NCBI GenBank assembly: GCA_001917665.1
Contig: MNEL01000042.1
Coordinates: 16,495-80,494 of the forward strand
Source of the DNA: Gemmatimonadetes bacterium 13_1_40CM_69_22
GTDB lineage: Bacteria > Gemmatimonadota > Gemmatimonadetes > Gemmatimonadales > GWC2-71-9
Direction: 5' to 3'
Length of the DNA stretch: 64,000 nt
Both the position numbers and the translations under genes were made by a program. A model generated the notes under the pieces. It saw nothing but the letters and a program-made list of their open reading frames with translations, ran no database searches and was not told the DNA's origin. Below, piece after piece: positions 16,217 through 25,272 of the stretch (its first letter is position 1; each line of letters opens with the position of its first letter).

Positions 16217-17242
16217 GCCTGTTATTCCCCCGCGCCCAACCCCCGAGTTCCCCGCCAACCGGCAGATCCGCTCGCACAGCTCGGGAAACTCGATCCCGGC
16301 GGCCCGCGCGGCCTGTGGGAGGAGGCTCGTCCGCGTCATGCCGGGGAGCGTGTTCGCCTCCAGGCAAAAGATGTCCCCCTCGGCGGTCAATCGGAAGTCG
16401 ACCCGCGAATACCCCCCGAGCTTCAGCGCCCGGTGCGCCGCCAACGCCAGCTCCTGGAGCTGGCGCGCCGGCTTCGGGTCGAGCTTCGCCGGGAAGTGCT
16501 CCTCCGACATGCCGGGCGTGTACTTGCACTCGTAGTCGAACAGCTCGTGCGTGGGAATGATCTCGCCCACCGGCAGGGGGACTTCGCCCAGGATACCCAC
16601 AGTGAGCTCGCGCCCGGCGATGAACTGCTCGACCATCACTTCCGCATCATAGCCATGGGCCAGCTCCACGGCCGCGTCCAGGCCTTTGGCGTTCTTCACG
16701 AGCGACATCCCCACCGACGAGCCCATGCGGGAGGGCTTTACGATCACTGGCCAGCCGAGCGCCGTGGTCACGTCGTCGGCGGCGACCGGAGTCATGAACC
16801 AGGCCGGCACCGGGACCCCGGCCGCCCGAAACAGCCGCTTGGACAGGTCCTTGTCCATCGCCAAGGCGCTCCCCAGCGCTCCGCTTCCCGTGTAGGGAAC
16901 GCCGATCACATCCAGGATCGCCTGGAGCGTCCCGCCCTCGCCCCGGCCGGCGTGGAGGCAGAGGCACAGCACGTCCGCGCCTTTCACTTCGGCGAGCTGG
17001 GCGAGCCCGTTGGACAGGAACGCCCGCTCACGCTCGTCGAGCTCGCCCACCGGCGGGGGCTCCCGGCCCACGGCGCCCGTCAGGAGGCGCTCCTCCTCCC
17101 CACGCGTGAGCAACCCGGCGACCGTGTCCACAACGGCGACCTCGTGGCTCCGGGCCCGCAGGCCCGCGACGATCTGGCTGGCGCCCGCGAACGCGACGGC
17201 GCGCTCCGCGGTCGCGCCGCCGGTGAGCACGGTGACCCGCAT
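16214..17242 (-). CDS. ddl: D-alanine--D-alanine ligase
   Basis: A 342-aa ATP-grasp ligase that makes D-Ala-D-Ala for peptidoglycan. The N-terminus MRVTVLTGGATAERAVAFAGASQI corresponds to the substrate-binding loop. The ATP-grasp core includes DKDLSKRLFRAAGVPVPAW, VIVKPSRMGSSVGMSLV and the strongly diagnostic FCLEANTLPGMTRTSLLPQAARAAG. ATG 17242 shares its last base position with the cystathionine beta-synthase stop. The long ORF starting at 17668 is an artefact. It ends the operon that begins with holA, and its stop codon lies in an octamer repeat. Confidence 0.94.
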   Translation of the reverse strand: MRVTVLTGGATAERAVAFAGASQIVAGLRARSHEVAVVDTVAGLLTRGEEERLLTGAVGREPPPVGELDERERAFLSNGLAQLAEVKGADVLCLCLHAGRGEGGTLQAILDVIGVPYTGSGALGSALAMDKDLSKRLFRAAGVPVPAWFMTPVAADDVTTALGWPVIVKPSRMGSSVGMSLVKNAKGLDAAVELAHGYDAEVMVEQFIAGRELTVGILGEVPLPVGEIIPTHELFDYECKYTPGMSEEHFPAKLDPKPARQLQELALAAHRALKLGGYSRVDFRLTAEGDIFCLEANTLPGMTRTSLLPQAARAAGIEFPELCERICRLAGNSGVGRGGITG

Positions 17243-18627
17243 CAGCGGATCCCGGCCAGCTGGTGGAGCACGTCGTAGCGGGTGACGATCCCTGCGATCT
17301 TCCCCTCGCGCCGCACCAGCGCCGCCGGCGTCTCGCGCGACAGCAGCGCCGTGAGGCGCTCCACGGGGAGATCGATGTCCACGACGGGGAACGGCGCGTC
17401 CATGACCTCTGCGACGGCCTGGTCGAGCGTGGCGGGCTGCTCGAGCGCCTTGGCCATGAGCGCGGGCTCGGACACCGCGCCCACACCGTCCCCACCGTCG
17501 AGCACCGGCAGCTGCGAGACGTTGTAGGTGCTCATGAGGTTCAGCGCCTGCCGCACGGTGGCGGTGGGAGCGACCGAGATGAGCGGCGGTGCGCCCGAGT
17601 TCTTCGCCTCGAGCACGCGCGCCACCGTCACGCGCTCGGTCTCGAGCATCTGATTCTCGCGCAGCCATTCATCGTTATAGACCTTGGAGAGGTAGCGCTC
17701 GCCGGTGTCGCACAGCACTGTAACGACCAGCGCCTTCGGGTCGTCCACGCGGCGCGCCACCTCGAGCGCCGACACCAGGTTCACGCCGGTCGAGCCGCCG
17801 CAGAACAACCCTTCCTCTTGCGCGAGCCGCCGAACCGAGAGCATCGCGTCCTTGTCGGACACGGTGATCCACTCGTCGATCACGTCCCAATGCAGCGACG
17901 TCGGAATCTTGTCGCCGCCGATCCCCTCGACCTTGTAGGGATGACCTTCGGTCTTCTGGCGCGTGCGCGCGTAGTCCGTGTAGATCGAGCCGAGAGGGTC
18001 GCCCGCCACGACCTTGATCCGGGGATTCTGTTCCTTCAAGAAGCGGCCCGCGCCGCTCACCGTGCCGCCCGTCCCCGGCGAGCAGACGAAGTGTGTGACC
18101 TTGCCCTCGGTCTGCTCCCAGATCTCCGGGCCCGTGGTGCGGTAATGCACCTCCGGGTTCACAGGGTTGTAGTGCTGGTCGGCGAAGATCGCGTTGGGGT
18201 GCGCCGCCGCGATCGCGCGACCCTTCATGATGTAGTTCTCGGGATGATCCGGCGGCACGGCGGTGGGGGTGATGATGACCTCGGCGCCGAGCGCGCGCAG
18301 CAACCGGGCCTTCTCTTGCGACATCTTGTCGGGCATCGTGAAGACGCAGCGGTAGCCCTTCACCGCGGCCGCGAGTGCCAACCCGACGCCCGTGTTCCCT
18401 GAGGTCGCTTCGACGATCAACCCGCCGGGCCGGAGCCGCCCTTCGCGCTCGGCCGCCTCGATCATCGCCACACCGATCCGGTCCTTCACGGAGCCCCCGG
18501 GGTTGAAGAACTCCGCTTTAGCGTACAGCGGTGTGCGGATCCCCTGGGTCAGGTTGTTGAGGCGGACGAGCGGCGTCCACCCGATCGTCTCGAGGACGTT
18601 CGCGTACGGCCTAGTGTGGGCCGGCAC
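17242..18627 (-). CDS. cystathionine beta-synthase with CBS domains
   Basis: A 461-aa PLP enzyme that condenses serine and homocysteine to cystathionine (or makes cysteine as an O-acetylserine-type synthase). PLP-lysine motif: FNPGGSVKDRIGVAMIE. Phosphate-cup motifs: EATSGNTGVGLALAAAV and SPGTGGTVSGAGRFL. The C-terminal 120 residues hold two CBS domains (VAPTATVRQALNLMSTYNVSQLPVL and DLPVERLTALLSRETPAALV), which usually bind adenosyl ligands. No N-terminal haem region is present. GTG 18627 overlaps the upstream gene by 17 nt. With metE at 53 kb it suggests active homocysteine metabolism. A CysK-like reaction is the alternative. Confidence 0.9.
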   Translation of the reverse strand: MPAHTRPYANVLETIGWTPLVRLNNLTQGIRTPLYAKAEFFNPGGSVKDRIGVAMIEAAEREGRLRPGGLIVEATSGNTGVGLALAAAVKGYRCVFTMPDKMSQEKARLLRALGAEVIITPTAVPPDHPENYIMKGRAIAAAHPNAIFADQHYNPVNPEVHYRTTGPEIWEQTEGKVTHFVCSPGTGGTVSGAGRFLKEQNPRIKVVAGDPLGSIYTDYARTRQKTEGHPYKVEGIGGDKIPTSLHWDVIDEWITVSDKDAMLSVRRLAQEEGLFCGGSTGVNLVSALEVARRVDDPKALVVTVLCDTGERYLSKVYNDEWLRENQMLETERVTVARVLEAKNSGAPPLISVAPTATVRQALNLMSTYNVSQLPVLDGGDGVGAVSEPALMAKALEQPATLDQAVAEVMDAPFPVVDIDLPVERLTALLSRETPAALVRREGKIAGIVTRYDVLHQLAGIR

Positions 18628-19264
18628 CGCTGTCCGCTTTCGCCTTGCTCGTGTCCCGCCGCACACCGCCCGTATCCCGCGGCGCGGCGGCGGTGTCGCG
18701 CCGCGCGCCGGTGGTATCCGGGAGCACGCGGGGCGGTGCCCCCCGCGCGGGGCTCGTGTCCGGCCGGGTTCGGGGGAGCAGGGAGGGCGGAGCAAGCGGC
18801 GCGGGTGTGGGGGGCGGCGCCGGCCGCCGGGCAGCGCTGCTATCCGGTTTTCCCGTGCCGGCCGCCCCACCGGCCGTGGGGCGGCGGAACTCGATCGGCT
18901 GCAGGAACGCCGTCGCGACCGCGAGGCCGCGCCGCCGCGCGGGGGCGAACCGCAGCTTTTTCGCGCCCGAGAGCGCCGCCGAGTCGAGCGCCGAATACCC
19001 GCTCGACTCGGCGACCTTGCTCGACTCCGCCACGAGCCGCCCCATCGAGTCGACGAACAGCCGCAGCACGACGTCGCCTTCGACCTTCTGGTCGTACAGC
19101 CTCGGCGGATACTGGATCGGCGAATCCGGGTTGAGCGGCACGGGCGGCTCTTGATCCGGCGGCGCGGCGGGCGACGCCTCGGCCTGGTCCGCTGGCGGCG
19201 CCGGCGTGCCGCATCCGGCCGCGGTGAGCCCGGCCACCCCGGCGAGCGCGAGCCACCTTCTCAC
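18611..19264 (-). CDS. TonB C-terminal-domain-like lipoprotein
   Basis: A 217-aa predicted lipoprotein with lipobox-like LTAAGC in VRRWLALAGVAGLTAAGCGTPAPP. The centre (IQYPPRLYDQKVEGDVVLRLFVDSMGRLVAESSKVAESSGYSALDSAAL) is the TonB-family C-terminal fold: P-x-Y-P / EG-V-V-L-x-x-V-D-x-x-G. The last 80 residues are Pro/Arg/Asp-rich with repeated RRDT/RPDT motifs and look disordered. It starts at GTG 19264, overlapping mutS by 4 nt. It may link the outer membrane to an energising complex, but there is no N-terminal TonB anchor helix, so a structural envelope role is also possible. Confidence 0.7.
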   Translation of the reverse strand: MRRWLALAGVAGLTAAGCGTPAPPADQAEASPAAPPDQEPPVPLNPDSPIQYPPRLYDQKVEGDVVLRLFVDSMGRLVAESSKVAESSGYSALDSAALSGAKKLRFAPARRRGLAVATAFLQPIEFRRPTAGGAAGTGKPDSSAARRPAPPPTPAPLAPPSLLPRTRPDTSPARGAPPRVLPDTTGARRDTAAAPRDTGGVRRDTSKAKADSGAGPH

Positions 19265-21861
19265 GGCGCTTCCTCCAGCCGCTTCTTCCACGTCGCCAGG
19301 CGGTTGAGCGCTTCGAGCGGCGACAGCGCGTTGACATCCAGCCGATCGAGCTCGGCGAGCAGCGGGTGCGTCCCCGGCGCGAACAGGCCGAGCTGCTGCG
19401 CGTCGGGCGCGGGCGGCGGGGACTGGTGCGCCACATGATGCCCGGCCTCGAGCAGTTTCAACACGCGCCAGGCGCGCTCCACGACCGCGCTGGGCAGACC
19501 CGCGAGTCGGCCCACGTGGATGCCGTAGGAGCGGTCGGCCCCACCCGGCTCGAGCCGGTGCAGGAACACGACCTCGTCCCCGGCCTCCCGCACCGCGACG
19601 TTGAAGTTGCGCGCGTGGGCGAGCTCCTCCGTGAGCTGGGTCAACTCGTGGTAGTGGGTCGCGAAGATCGTCTTGCAGCCGATCACGTTGTGCAAGTGCT
19701 CGGTGACCGCCCACGCGATCGCCACGCCGTCATACGTCGACGTCCCCCGGCCGATCTCGTCGAGCAGCACGAGGCTCCGGGCGGTGGCGCCGTGGAGGAT
19801 CGCGCTCGTCTCGCTCATCTCCACCATGAAGGTGGACTGGCCGCGCACCAGGTTGTCGGACGCCCCGACGCGCGTGAACAGCCGGTCTACCACGCCGATC
19901 ACCGCGCGCCGCGCCGGCACGAAGCAACCCAGCTGCGCGAGCACCACGCACAAGCCCACTTGGCGCAGCAGCGTGGACTTCCCCGCCATGTTCGGCCCGG
20001 TGAGGAGGATCACCCGACTGCCCTCGTCGACCCGAACGTCGTTCGGGATGAACGCCTCGCGCGCCATCATCCGCTCCACCACCGGGTGGCGGCTGGCTTC
20101 GAGCTCGATCGTGAAATCGGCGTTTACCTGGGGGCGCACGTACCCTTCGCGGTGCGCGAGGTCGGCGAGCCCGCTCCAGACGTCGAGCTCGGCGACGACC
20201 CCTGCGGTCGCTTGCACCCGCGCGACCGCGTCCGCGACTCGCGTCCGCAGGGCCTGGACCAGCTCGGCTTCGCGGGCGGCGATCCGCTCCTCGGCGCCCA
20301 GGACTTTCGCCTCGTACTCCTTCAACTCGGGGGTGACGAACCGTTCGGCCCCGGAGAGCGTCTGACGCCGCTCGTAGTCGGGCGGCACACGGTCTTTGTG
20401 CGGGTTCGTGACTTCGATGTAGTAGCCGAAAACCTTGTTGAAGCCGACTTTGAGCGACGGGATCCCGGCGCGCTCCCGCTCGCGCGCTTGCAGGGAGGCG
20501 ATGTACTGCTTGCCGCCGTCGCGCGTGTCCTTGACGTCGTCGAGCTCGCGGTCGTAGCCCGCGCGGATGGCGTCGCCGTCGGCGAGCTGGGCGAGCGGCC
20601 GCTCGACGAGCGCGCGACCGAGCTCGTCCCCCAGGTCGGCGAGCAGGTCGAAGCGCTCGGCCGCCTGCTCGAGCGGCGCGGCGCGGCCCCTCGCCTCGAG
20701 ACCGTCGAGCGCCGAGCGCACGTCGGGCAGTCGAAAGATCGAGTCGCGCAGCGCGCCCAGCTCGCGCGGGGTCGCGCGACCTAGGGCCGCGCGGCCCGCC
20801 AGTCGCTCCAGGTCCCGCACGTCGTCCAGCGCCTCCCGCACGCGGTCCCGGCCACGGGGGTCGTGCACCAGCACGTCCACCGCATCGAGCCGCGCCGTGA
20901 TGGCAGCGGGGTCGACGAGCGGCGCGAGCAGCCAGCGGCGCAGCAGGCGCGCACCCATGGGCGTCATGGTGCGGTCGAGCACCTCGAGCAGCGTCGCCCC
21001 CGTGGCCCCGGGGCGCAACGGCTCCACCAGCTCGAGGTTGCGGCGCGTCATCTCGTCGAGCGGCAGCACGTCGCCACGCCGCAGCACGCGGGGACGCGCG
21101 AGATGCGGCAGCCCGCCCGGCTTGAGCTCCCGCGCGTATCGGAGCAGCGCCCCTGCCGCCCCGACGGCCGCTCGGTCTCCCGGCTCGATGCCGAGGCCGT
21201 CGAGCGAGGCGAGCCGGAATGTGCGCGCCAGGTCCTCGCGCGCCAGCTCGGGGTCGAATTCCCATGCCTCGCGCTCCGTCACCGTGACCGATCTGTGAGC
21301 GGGCGCGACCTCGCAGCCGGCCGGCAGCACGACCTCGGGCGACTCGTAGCGGGCGAGCGCGCTCGCTAAGTCCTCGACCGGCACCGTCTCGAGTGCCAGC
21401 TCTCCCGTGGTCAAGTCCAGCGCGGCCAGCCCCAGGGCGGTGCCTCCACTCCGGGGATCGAGCGCTACCAGGAAGTTGTTGCGGTCCCGCTCGAGCCAAT
21501 CCTCGGCGAGGACCGTACCCGGCGTAACCGTTTCCACTACTTCGCGCCGCACCAGCCCCTTGGCGAGCTTAGGGTCCTCCACCTGCTCGCAGATCGCCAC
21601 TCGATGCCCCTTCGCGATCAGGCGTCGCAGGTACTCGGTCCCGGCCTTGACCGGCACCCCGGCGAGCGGCACGTCTGCCGCTCCGCCGTTGTTGCGCGAC
21701 GTGAGCGTCAGACCGAGCTCGCGTGCGGCGAGGCGGGCGTCGTCTTCGAACATCTCGTAGAAGTCGCCCATCCGGAAAAACAGGATGGTATGAGGGTAGC
21801 GCGCCTTGATCTCGCGGTACTGTTGCATCAGGGGGGTGTCGGTTTCCACCCGCGGCGTCAC
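19261..21861 (-). CDS. mutS: DNA mismatch repair ATPase MutS
   Basis: An 866-aa MutS that recognises mismatches. Domain I carries the mismatch-contact Phe-x-Glu in FFRMGDFYEMFEDDA. The connector and lever domains follow, with clamp residues around EVTNPHKDRVPPDYERRQTL. The ATPase domain has Walker A TGPNMAGKSTLLRQ, with Ala where most bacteria have Gly, the DNLVRGQSTFMVEMSE signature, Walker B LVLLDEIGRGTSTYDG and a FATHYHELTQL switch. GTG 21861 is chosen because it overlaps the SPOR gene stop (GTGA). The track's 1144-aa version extends out of frame. It is co-transcribed with holA. Confidence 0.97.
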   Translation of the reverse strand: MTPRVETDTPLMQQYREIKARYPHTILFFRMGDFYEMFEDDARLAARELGLTLTSRNNGGAADVPLAGVPVKAGTEYLRRLIAKGHRVAICEQVEDPKLAKGLVRREVVETVTPGTVLAEDWLERDRNNFLVALDPRSGGTALGLAALDLTTGELALETVPVEDLASALARYESPEVVLPAGCEVAPAHRSVTVTEREAWEFDPELAREDLARTFRLASLDGLGIEPGDRAAVGAAGALLRYARELKPGGLPHLARPRVLRRGDVLPLDEMTRRNLELVEPLRPGATGATLLEVLDRTMTPMGARLLRRWLLAPLVDPAAITARLDAVDVLVHDPRGRDRVREALDDVRDLERLAGRAALGRATPRELGALRDSIFRLPDVRSALDGLEARGRAAPLEQAAERFDLLADLGDELGRALVERPLAQLADGDAIRAGYDRELDDVKDTRDGGKQYIASLQARERERAGIPSLKVGFNKVFGYYIEVTNPHKDRVPPDYERRQTLSGAERFVTPELKEYEAKVLGAEERIAAREAELVQALRTRVADAVARVQATAGVVAELDVWSGLADLAHREGYVRPQVNADFTIELEASRHPVVERMMAREAFIPNDVRVDEGSRVILLTGPNMAGKSTLLRQVGLCVVLAQLGCFVPARRAVIGVVDRLFTRVGASDNLVRGQSTFMVEMSETSAILHGATARSLVLLDEIGRGTSTYDGVAIAWAVTEHLHNVIGCKTIFATHYHELTQLTEELAHARNFNVAVREAGDEVVFLHRLEPGGADRSYGIHVGRLAGLPSAVVERAWRVLKLLEAGHHVAHQSPPPAPDAQQLGLFAPGTHPLLAELDRLDVNALSPLEALNRLATWKKRLEEAP

Positions 21862-22721
21862 GGTTCCTCCACCACGAACGGCTGCCCGCCGATCCGGGTC
21901 TTGAGCCGCCGCTGCACCTGCTGCGCCTCGTCCCGCGTGGCGTAGCGCCCTACGCGCACCTTGAAGAGCCCGCTCGTGTCGCGCACGACGCGGGCGTCGA
22001 AGCCCATCACCTTGAGACGGGTCAGCATCTCGTCCACCTGGGCCGCGCCCTTGACGGCGAGCACCTGCACCGCGTAGCCGCCAGCGCCCGAGGCGGTCTT
22101 CGGTTGACTGTCGGCGGTCGGGGCGGCGCGAGGGGGCGTCGCGGTCGTCGTGAGCGCCGCGCAGCGCGGCGCGTAGAAGGTGACCTGGTTCCTGAACTCG
22201 ACATCGCTCCCAGCCCCGGCGAGCGCCTCTTGGATCAAGGCGCACCCGTGCGCGTCGTCCTTCAGGTCGAAGTAGGCCCGGGCACCCCAGAAGTCCGCGC
22301 GGGGCTTGAGCGGCGAATCGGGGTAGTCGCGCCGCAGCCGCTCCGCCGCTTGCACCGTCGCCGCCGGGTCGCCCTGCGCGAAATAGAGCTGCGTGAGGAG
22401 CACGAGCGCCGAGTCGGCCCAGACCGAGCGCCCGTACTCGACGACCACGCGCTGGAGATTGGTAGCGGTGGCAACGGCGTCGGTCGCGATGCGCGCGGCG
22501 GTAAACAGCGCCCCCGGATAGAGCGAATCCTGAGGCGAGAGGCGCGCGAGCAGTCGACGCATGATGGCGCGGCCAGAGTCCGGACGGGTCTGGGCGATCC
22601 GCAGCGCAACCGCGCGGACGGAGTCGGTTTGAGCGGACAGGCGGAGGGCCGGATAGCTGGATAGTAGCAACGCTGCCGCGAGACGAACCGCCCATCCGCC
22701 TATCCGCCTATCAACGATCAC
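21858..22721 (-). CDS. SPOR-domain tetratricopeptide protein, signal peptide made from a repeat
   Basis: A 287-aa exported protein. After a signal peptide (VIVDRRIGGWAVRLAAALLL) come TPR-like helices (QDSLYPGALFTAARIATDAV, LTQLYFAQGDPAATVQAAERL). A C-terminal SPOR domain of about 75 residues follows (GYAVQVLAVKGAAQVDEMLTRLKVMGFDARVV, then LFKVRVGRYATRDEAQQVQRRLK). SPOR binds denuded peptidoglycan glycans at division sites. The TPR part resembles YbgF/CpoB-type repeats. GTG 22721 overlaps the holA stop. The signal peptide is encoded by a small hairpin repeat described separately, which is unusual. Confidence 0.85.
   Translation of the reverse strand: MIVDRRIGGWAVRLAAALLLSSYPALRLSAQTDSVRAVALRIAQTRPDSGRAIMRRLLARLSPQDSLYPGALFTAARIATDAVATATNLQRVVVEYGRSVWADSALVLLTQLYFAQGDPAATVQAAERLRRDYPDSPLKPRADFWGARAYFDLKDDAHGCALIQEALAGAGSDVEFRNQVTFYAPRCAALTTTATPPRAAPTADSQPKTASGAGGYAVQVLAVKGAAQVDEMLTRLKVMGFDARVVRDTSGLFKVRVGRYATRDEAQQVQRRLKTRIGGQPFVVEEP
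22650..22713. repeat. octamer-flanked hairpin repeat, copy A
   Basis: On the plus strand ggatagctggatag is followed about 40 nt later by cctatccg-cctatc, giving inverted octamer arms. The core on the minus strand contains CTCGCGGCAGCGTTGCT. A second copy with different octamers but a related core lies at 60651-60750. This copy is inside the SPOR CDS. Confidence 0.6.
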
Positions 22722-23785
22722 GCTGCCTCCTGCTGGAGCGCGCCAAACGACAGCACCAGCTGTACGAGGATTCCCGGCTCGTGGGTGAGCGTGGTCGACT
22801 TGAGCGCGCGGTCGGCATCGAGTGCGAGCCGCAGCGCCTGGCGCAGCGCCGCAGCGTTCCACGCCGCAGCCCAGCGTGCCCAGCGCGAACCCGTCTGCTG
22901 CCAACTCCCGAGGCCGTACGGCCGCGCAGCCCGCAGCTGGCCGAGCAGGGCGGCCTCGAGTCGCGCTGGCGGCGTGCCGCGGTCGAGCTCGGCACGTGCC
23001 AGCGCCGTCCCGACGAGTGCCGTGCCGAGCGCCATGAGGATGCGTACCCCGCTCATCCCGGCTTGCTCGAGGACCGCTTCCACGAGCCGCGCCGCGACTG
23101 GAGCCCGCCGCTCGAGGGCCGCGTCAATCAGGTCCTGGAGCGTTTCGCCCGGTCGCGTGCCGACGAGGGCGGCGACGTCCGCCCGCGTCGCCACTCCTCC
23201 ACCCGGGCGGCCGGCCGTCAGGGCGGCGAGCTTCTCGAGCTCCCCACCGAGCGCGCCGAGGTCGCGCCCGACGGACTGGACGAGCAGCTCCACCGCATCC
23301 GGTTCGAGCGTGAGCTGGAGCTGCCCCGCCCGGTGCGCCACCCATTTGAGCACGCGCGCGGGGGGCAGCGGCTCGACGGCGACGGCGGTGGCGGAGCGCG
23401 CCAGCTCCGCGTCGAGCGGCTCGCCTGCGCCCTGCACGAGGATGAGCAGCGTCGTCGGACTGGGGGACTCGAGGTACCGTAGCAACTCCTGGCGCACCTT
23501 GGACATCTTCCGCACGTCCTCGATGCCCCGAATCACCACGACCCGGGTCGCGGCGAGCATCGGCGGCGTGTTCACCAGGCTGTGGAACACCTCGGGGTCG
23601 AGGTCAGCCGCGCTGCGTTGGTCGAAGTTGAAGTCCCGCGCGCCGGGGTCGAGGACGCGGTCGACGAGCGCCCGAATGGCTTCGTCCTTAAGGACGTCCT
23701 CGTCGCCGTGGAGATAGTAGAGCGCCTCGGGCGTCCGCCCCTGCTTGAGGCTCCGCAGCAGCGCGTCGAAGCTGAGGACCGCCAT
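22718..23785 (-). CDS. holA: DNA polymerase III subunit delta
   Basis: A 355-aa clamp-loader delta subunit, which opens the sliding clamp. The N-terminal clamp-binding region reads ALYYLHGDEDVLKDEAIRALVDRVL, followed by FNFDQRSAADLDPEVFHSLVNTPPMLAATRVVVIRG, typical of HolA. The middle DLGALGGELEKLAAL and the C-terminal helical collar (LKSTTLTHEPGILVQLVLSFG) agree. The ATG at 23785 has only an 89-nt gap to the anti-sigma gene stop. It appears to be the first gene of the holA to ddl operon, followed by a GTGA-overlapping SPOR gene. Confidence 0.92.
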   Translation of the reverse strand: MAVLSFDALLRSLKQGRTPEALYYLHGDEDVLKDEAIRALVDRVLDPGARDFNFDQRSAADLDPEVFHSLVNTPPMLAATRVVVIRGIEDVRKMSKVRQELLRYLESPSPTTLLILVQGAGEPLDAELARSATAVAVEPLPPARVLKWVAHRAGQLQLTLEPDAVELLVQSVGRDLGALGGELEKLAALTAGRPGGGVATRADVAALVGTRPGETLQDLIDAALERRAPVAARLVEAVLEQAGMSGVRILMALGTALVGTALARAELDRGTPPARLEAALLGQLRAARPYGLGSWQQTGSRWARWAAAWNAAALRQALRLALDADRALKSTTLTHEPGILVQLVLSFGALQQEAA

Positions 23786-23874
23786 ATCGCGCGGAAGTTA
23801 CCGTGGGCCGGGGCCCGGAGAAAGGTCGGGGCGCGGCGTGCCGCGCGCCGGAGCCCAGCGGATCGAAAAAACGC

Positions 23875-24363
23875 CTAACGGCCGGCGCTGGCGGGTTCGA
23901 CTAGGGCGGTCCCGTACGGGCTCGGGTTGCCCGTGACCACGCTGGCGCGCGGGTCCTGGAACGAGACGAACGGCACGCCTGCGTGCGCGACCGGCTTTGG
24001 GAAGGGGACCGGCGGCAGGGCGTGCGCCCGCGCCACCTCGGGCCGTCGCACTCCTTCGAGGGCGAGCAACGCGAGGGCGGCGGCCACGAATAGTGCCGCG
24101 GCGATCCCTGCGCTTGCCGGGACCTCGACCAGCGCCCGGCGCTCCTGCGCCAGACGCGCTTCGAGCCGGCGCCGAAAATCCGGCGACGGCTCGATCGTTT
24201 CCAGCGCCTGGAGCGCGCGCACGCCCCGGCGCACCGCGGTGTCGTAGCGGCGACAGGCGGGACAGCAAGCGAGGTGGCGCTCGAAACGCCGGATCTCGGA
24301 CGGGGCCGCGATCAGCCCGTCGCGAAAATCCGTATAGCGGTCCAGGAATTCAGCGCACGTCAT
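23875..24363 (-). CDS. zinc-finger anti-sigma factor
   Basis: A 162-aa membrane anti-sigma factor. The N-terminal zinc-binding anti-sigma motif is RRFERHLACCPACRRYDTAV (His-x3-Cys-x2-Cys). One transmembrane helix lies at about residues 84-102 (AGIAAALFVAAALALLALEG), followed by a roughly 60-residue periplasmic tail. It directly follows the ECF sigma gene (43-nt gap), so it probably holds that sigma factor inactive at the membrane until a signal is sensed. The signal is unknown. Confidence 0.88.
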   Translation of the reverse strand: MTCAEFLDRYTDFRDGLIAAPSEIRRFERHLACCPACRRYDTAVRRGVRALQALETIEPSPDFRRRLEARLAQERRALVEVPASAGIAAALFVAAALALLALEGVRRPEVARAHALPPVPFPKPVAHAGVPFVSFQDPRASVVTGNPSPYGTALVEPASAGR

Positions 24364-24406
24364 GACGGCTATGTTGTACCGTGGCGAGCACCGGCGGTTC
24401 CGCCGG

Positions 24407-25051
24407 CTATTCGAGCAGCGGCTCGATGAGCTGCGCGAAGCTGTTGCGTGCCCGGTTGAGCCGGCTTTTCACCGTTCCCAGGTTGCAACCAGTGATGTCC
24501 GCAATCTCGGCGTAGCTCTTTCCCTCGAGCTCCCGCAATACGAACACCGCCCGGTGGTGGTCGGGGAGCTGCCCCACGCACTGGTCCACAGCCTCCTTGA
24601 GGTAGCGCTTGCGGTAGAGGTCGTCCGGGCGCGCGGTCGCGTCTTCGAACTGCAGCGGGCGGTGGTCGGCCTCCCAGTGCTTCTTGATCGTCTGGAACAG
24701 CACGAGCGGGTTCCGGCTGCGGTTGCGAAGCTCGTTCTTCGCCAGGTTCGACGCGATCGTGTAGATCCAGGTCGAGAACTTCTTGGTCTGGTCGAACCGG
24801 TGCAGGTGCCGGAATACGCGGATGAAGACCTCCTGGACCAGGTCCTCGGCTCGTTCGCGGTCTCCGATCGTGCGGTTGATGAAATTGAGCAGCCGGGTCT
24901 GGTAGCGGTCGACCAGGGCGCCGAACGCCTGATGGTCGCCGGCCAGGTGCTCGAGCACCACCTGGCCATCGTCAAGCTCGTGCAGCGCCTCGCGCTCCAG
25001 CGCGCGGGCGGTGACGGCGGGCTGTGTCTTCCGTTTGAGGGCTGCTCGCAT
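24407..25051 (-). CDS. ECF RNA polymerase sigma factor
   Basis: A 214-aa ECF sigma factor. Region 2: FGALVDRYQTRLLNFINRTIGDRERAEDLVQEVFIRVFRHLHRFDQTKKFSTWIYTIASNLAKNELR. Region 4: DQCVGQLPDHHRAVFVLRELEGKSYAEIADITGCNLGTVKSRLNRARNSF. Both are complete. The partner anti-sigma lies just downstream. The 216-nt upstream region contains GTGAC boxes near the nudix stop and probably the promoter. The regulon is unknown. Confidence 0.93.
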   Translation of the reverse strand: MRAALKRKTQPAVTARALEREALHELDDGQVVLEHLAGDHQAFGALVDRYQTRLLNFINRTIGDRERAEDLVQEVFIRVFRHLHRFDQTKKFSTWIYTIASNLAKNELRNRSRNPLVLFQTIKKHWEADHRPLQFEDATARPDDLYRKRYLKEAVDQCVGQLPDHHRAVFVLRELEGKSYAEIADITGCNLGTVKSRLNRARNSFAQLIEPLLE

Positions 25052-25241
25052 AAGACTGGCTCCGTTGTTTCAGCTAGAAACGACCCCGGAACTGGGCGAG
25101 ACCTCCTCCTGCGCTCGGACCTATCGCACGAACCGTACCCGTCACCGGGCGATTTTACGGCGATTTCACTAAGTGGCAAGACTACAACGTCTTCGTGCAA
25201 AAGCTCGGCGGGTGCCGCGTACGTCAATATCGTCCACCTGA

Positions 25242-25272
25242 GGTGACATTGCAACGTGACGGCGATGTCACA
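25242..25272. promoter_or_regulatory. cluster of GTGAC/GTCAC boxes
   Basis: Boxes gtgac (25243), gtgac (25256) and gtcac (25267) lie in 30 bp over the nudix stop and far upstream of the ECF gene. The last two form an inward-facing pair GTGAC-N6-GTCAC. The same half-sites build the satD operator at 31246-31294, so a shared regulator is possible. This is motif similarity only. Confidence 0.35.

Noticed and set aside
25052-25267. Riboswitch or small RNA in the ECF sigma leader
   Set aside because: No conserved helix set could be seen, only GTGAC boxes and a short CCGGG-type inverted pair.
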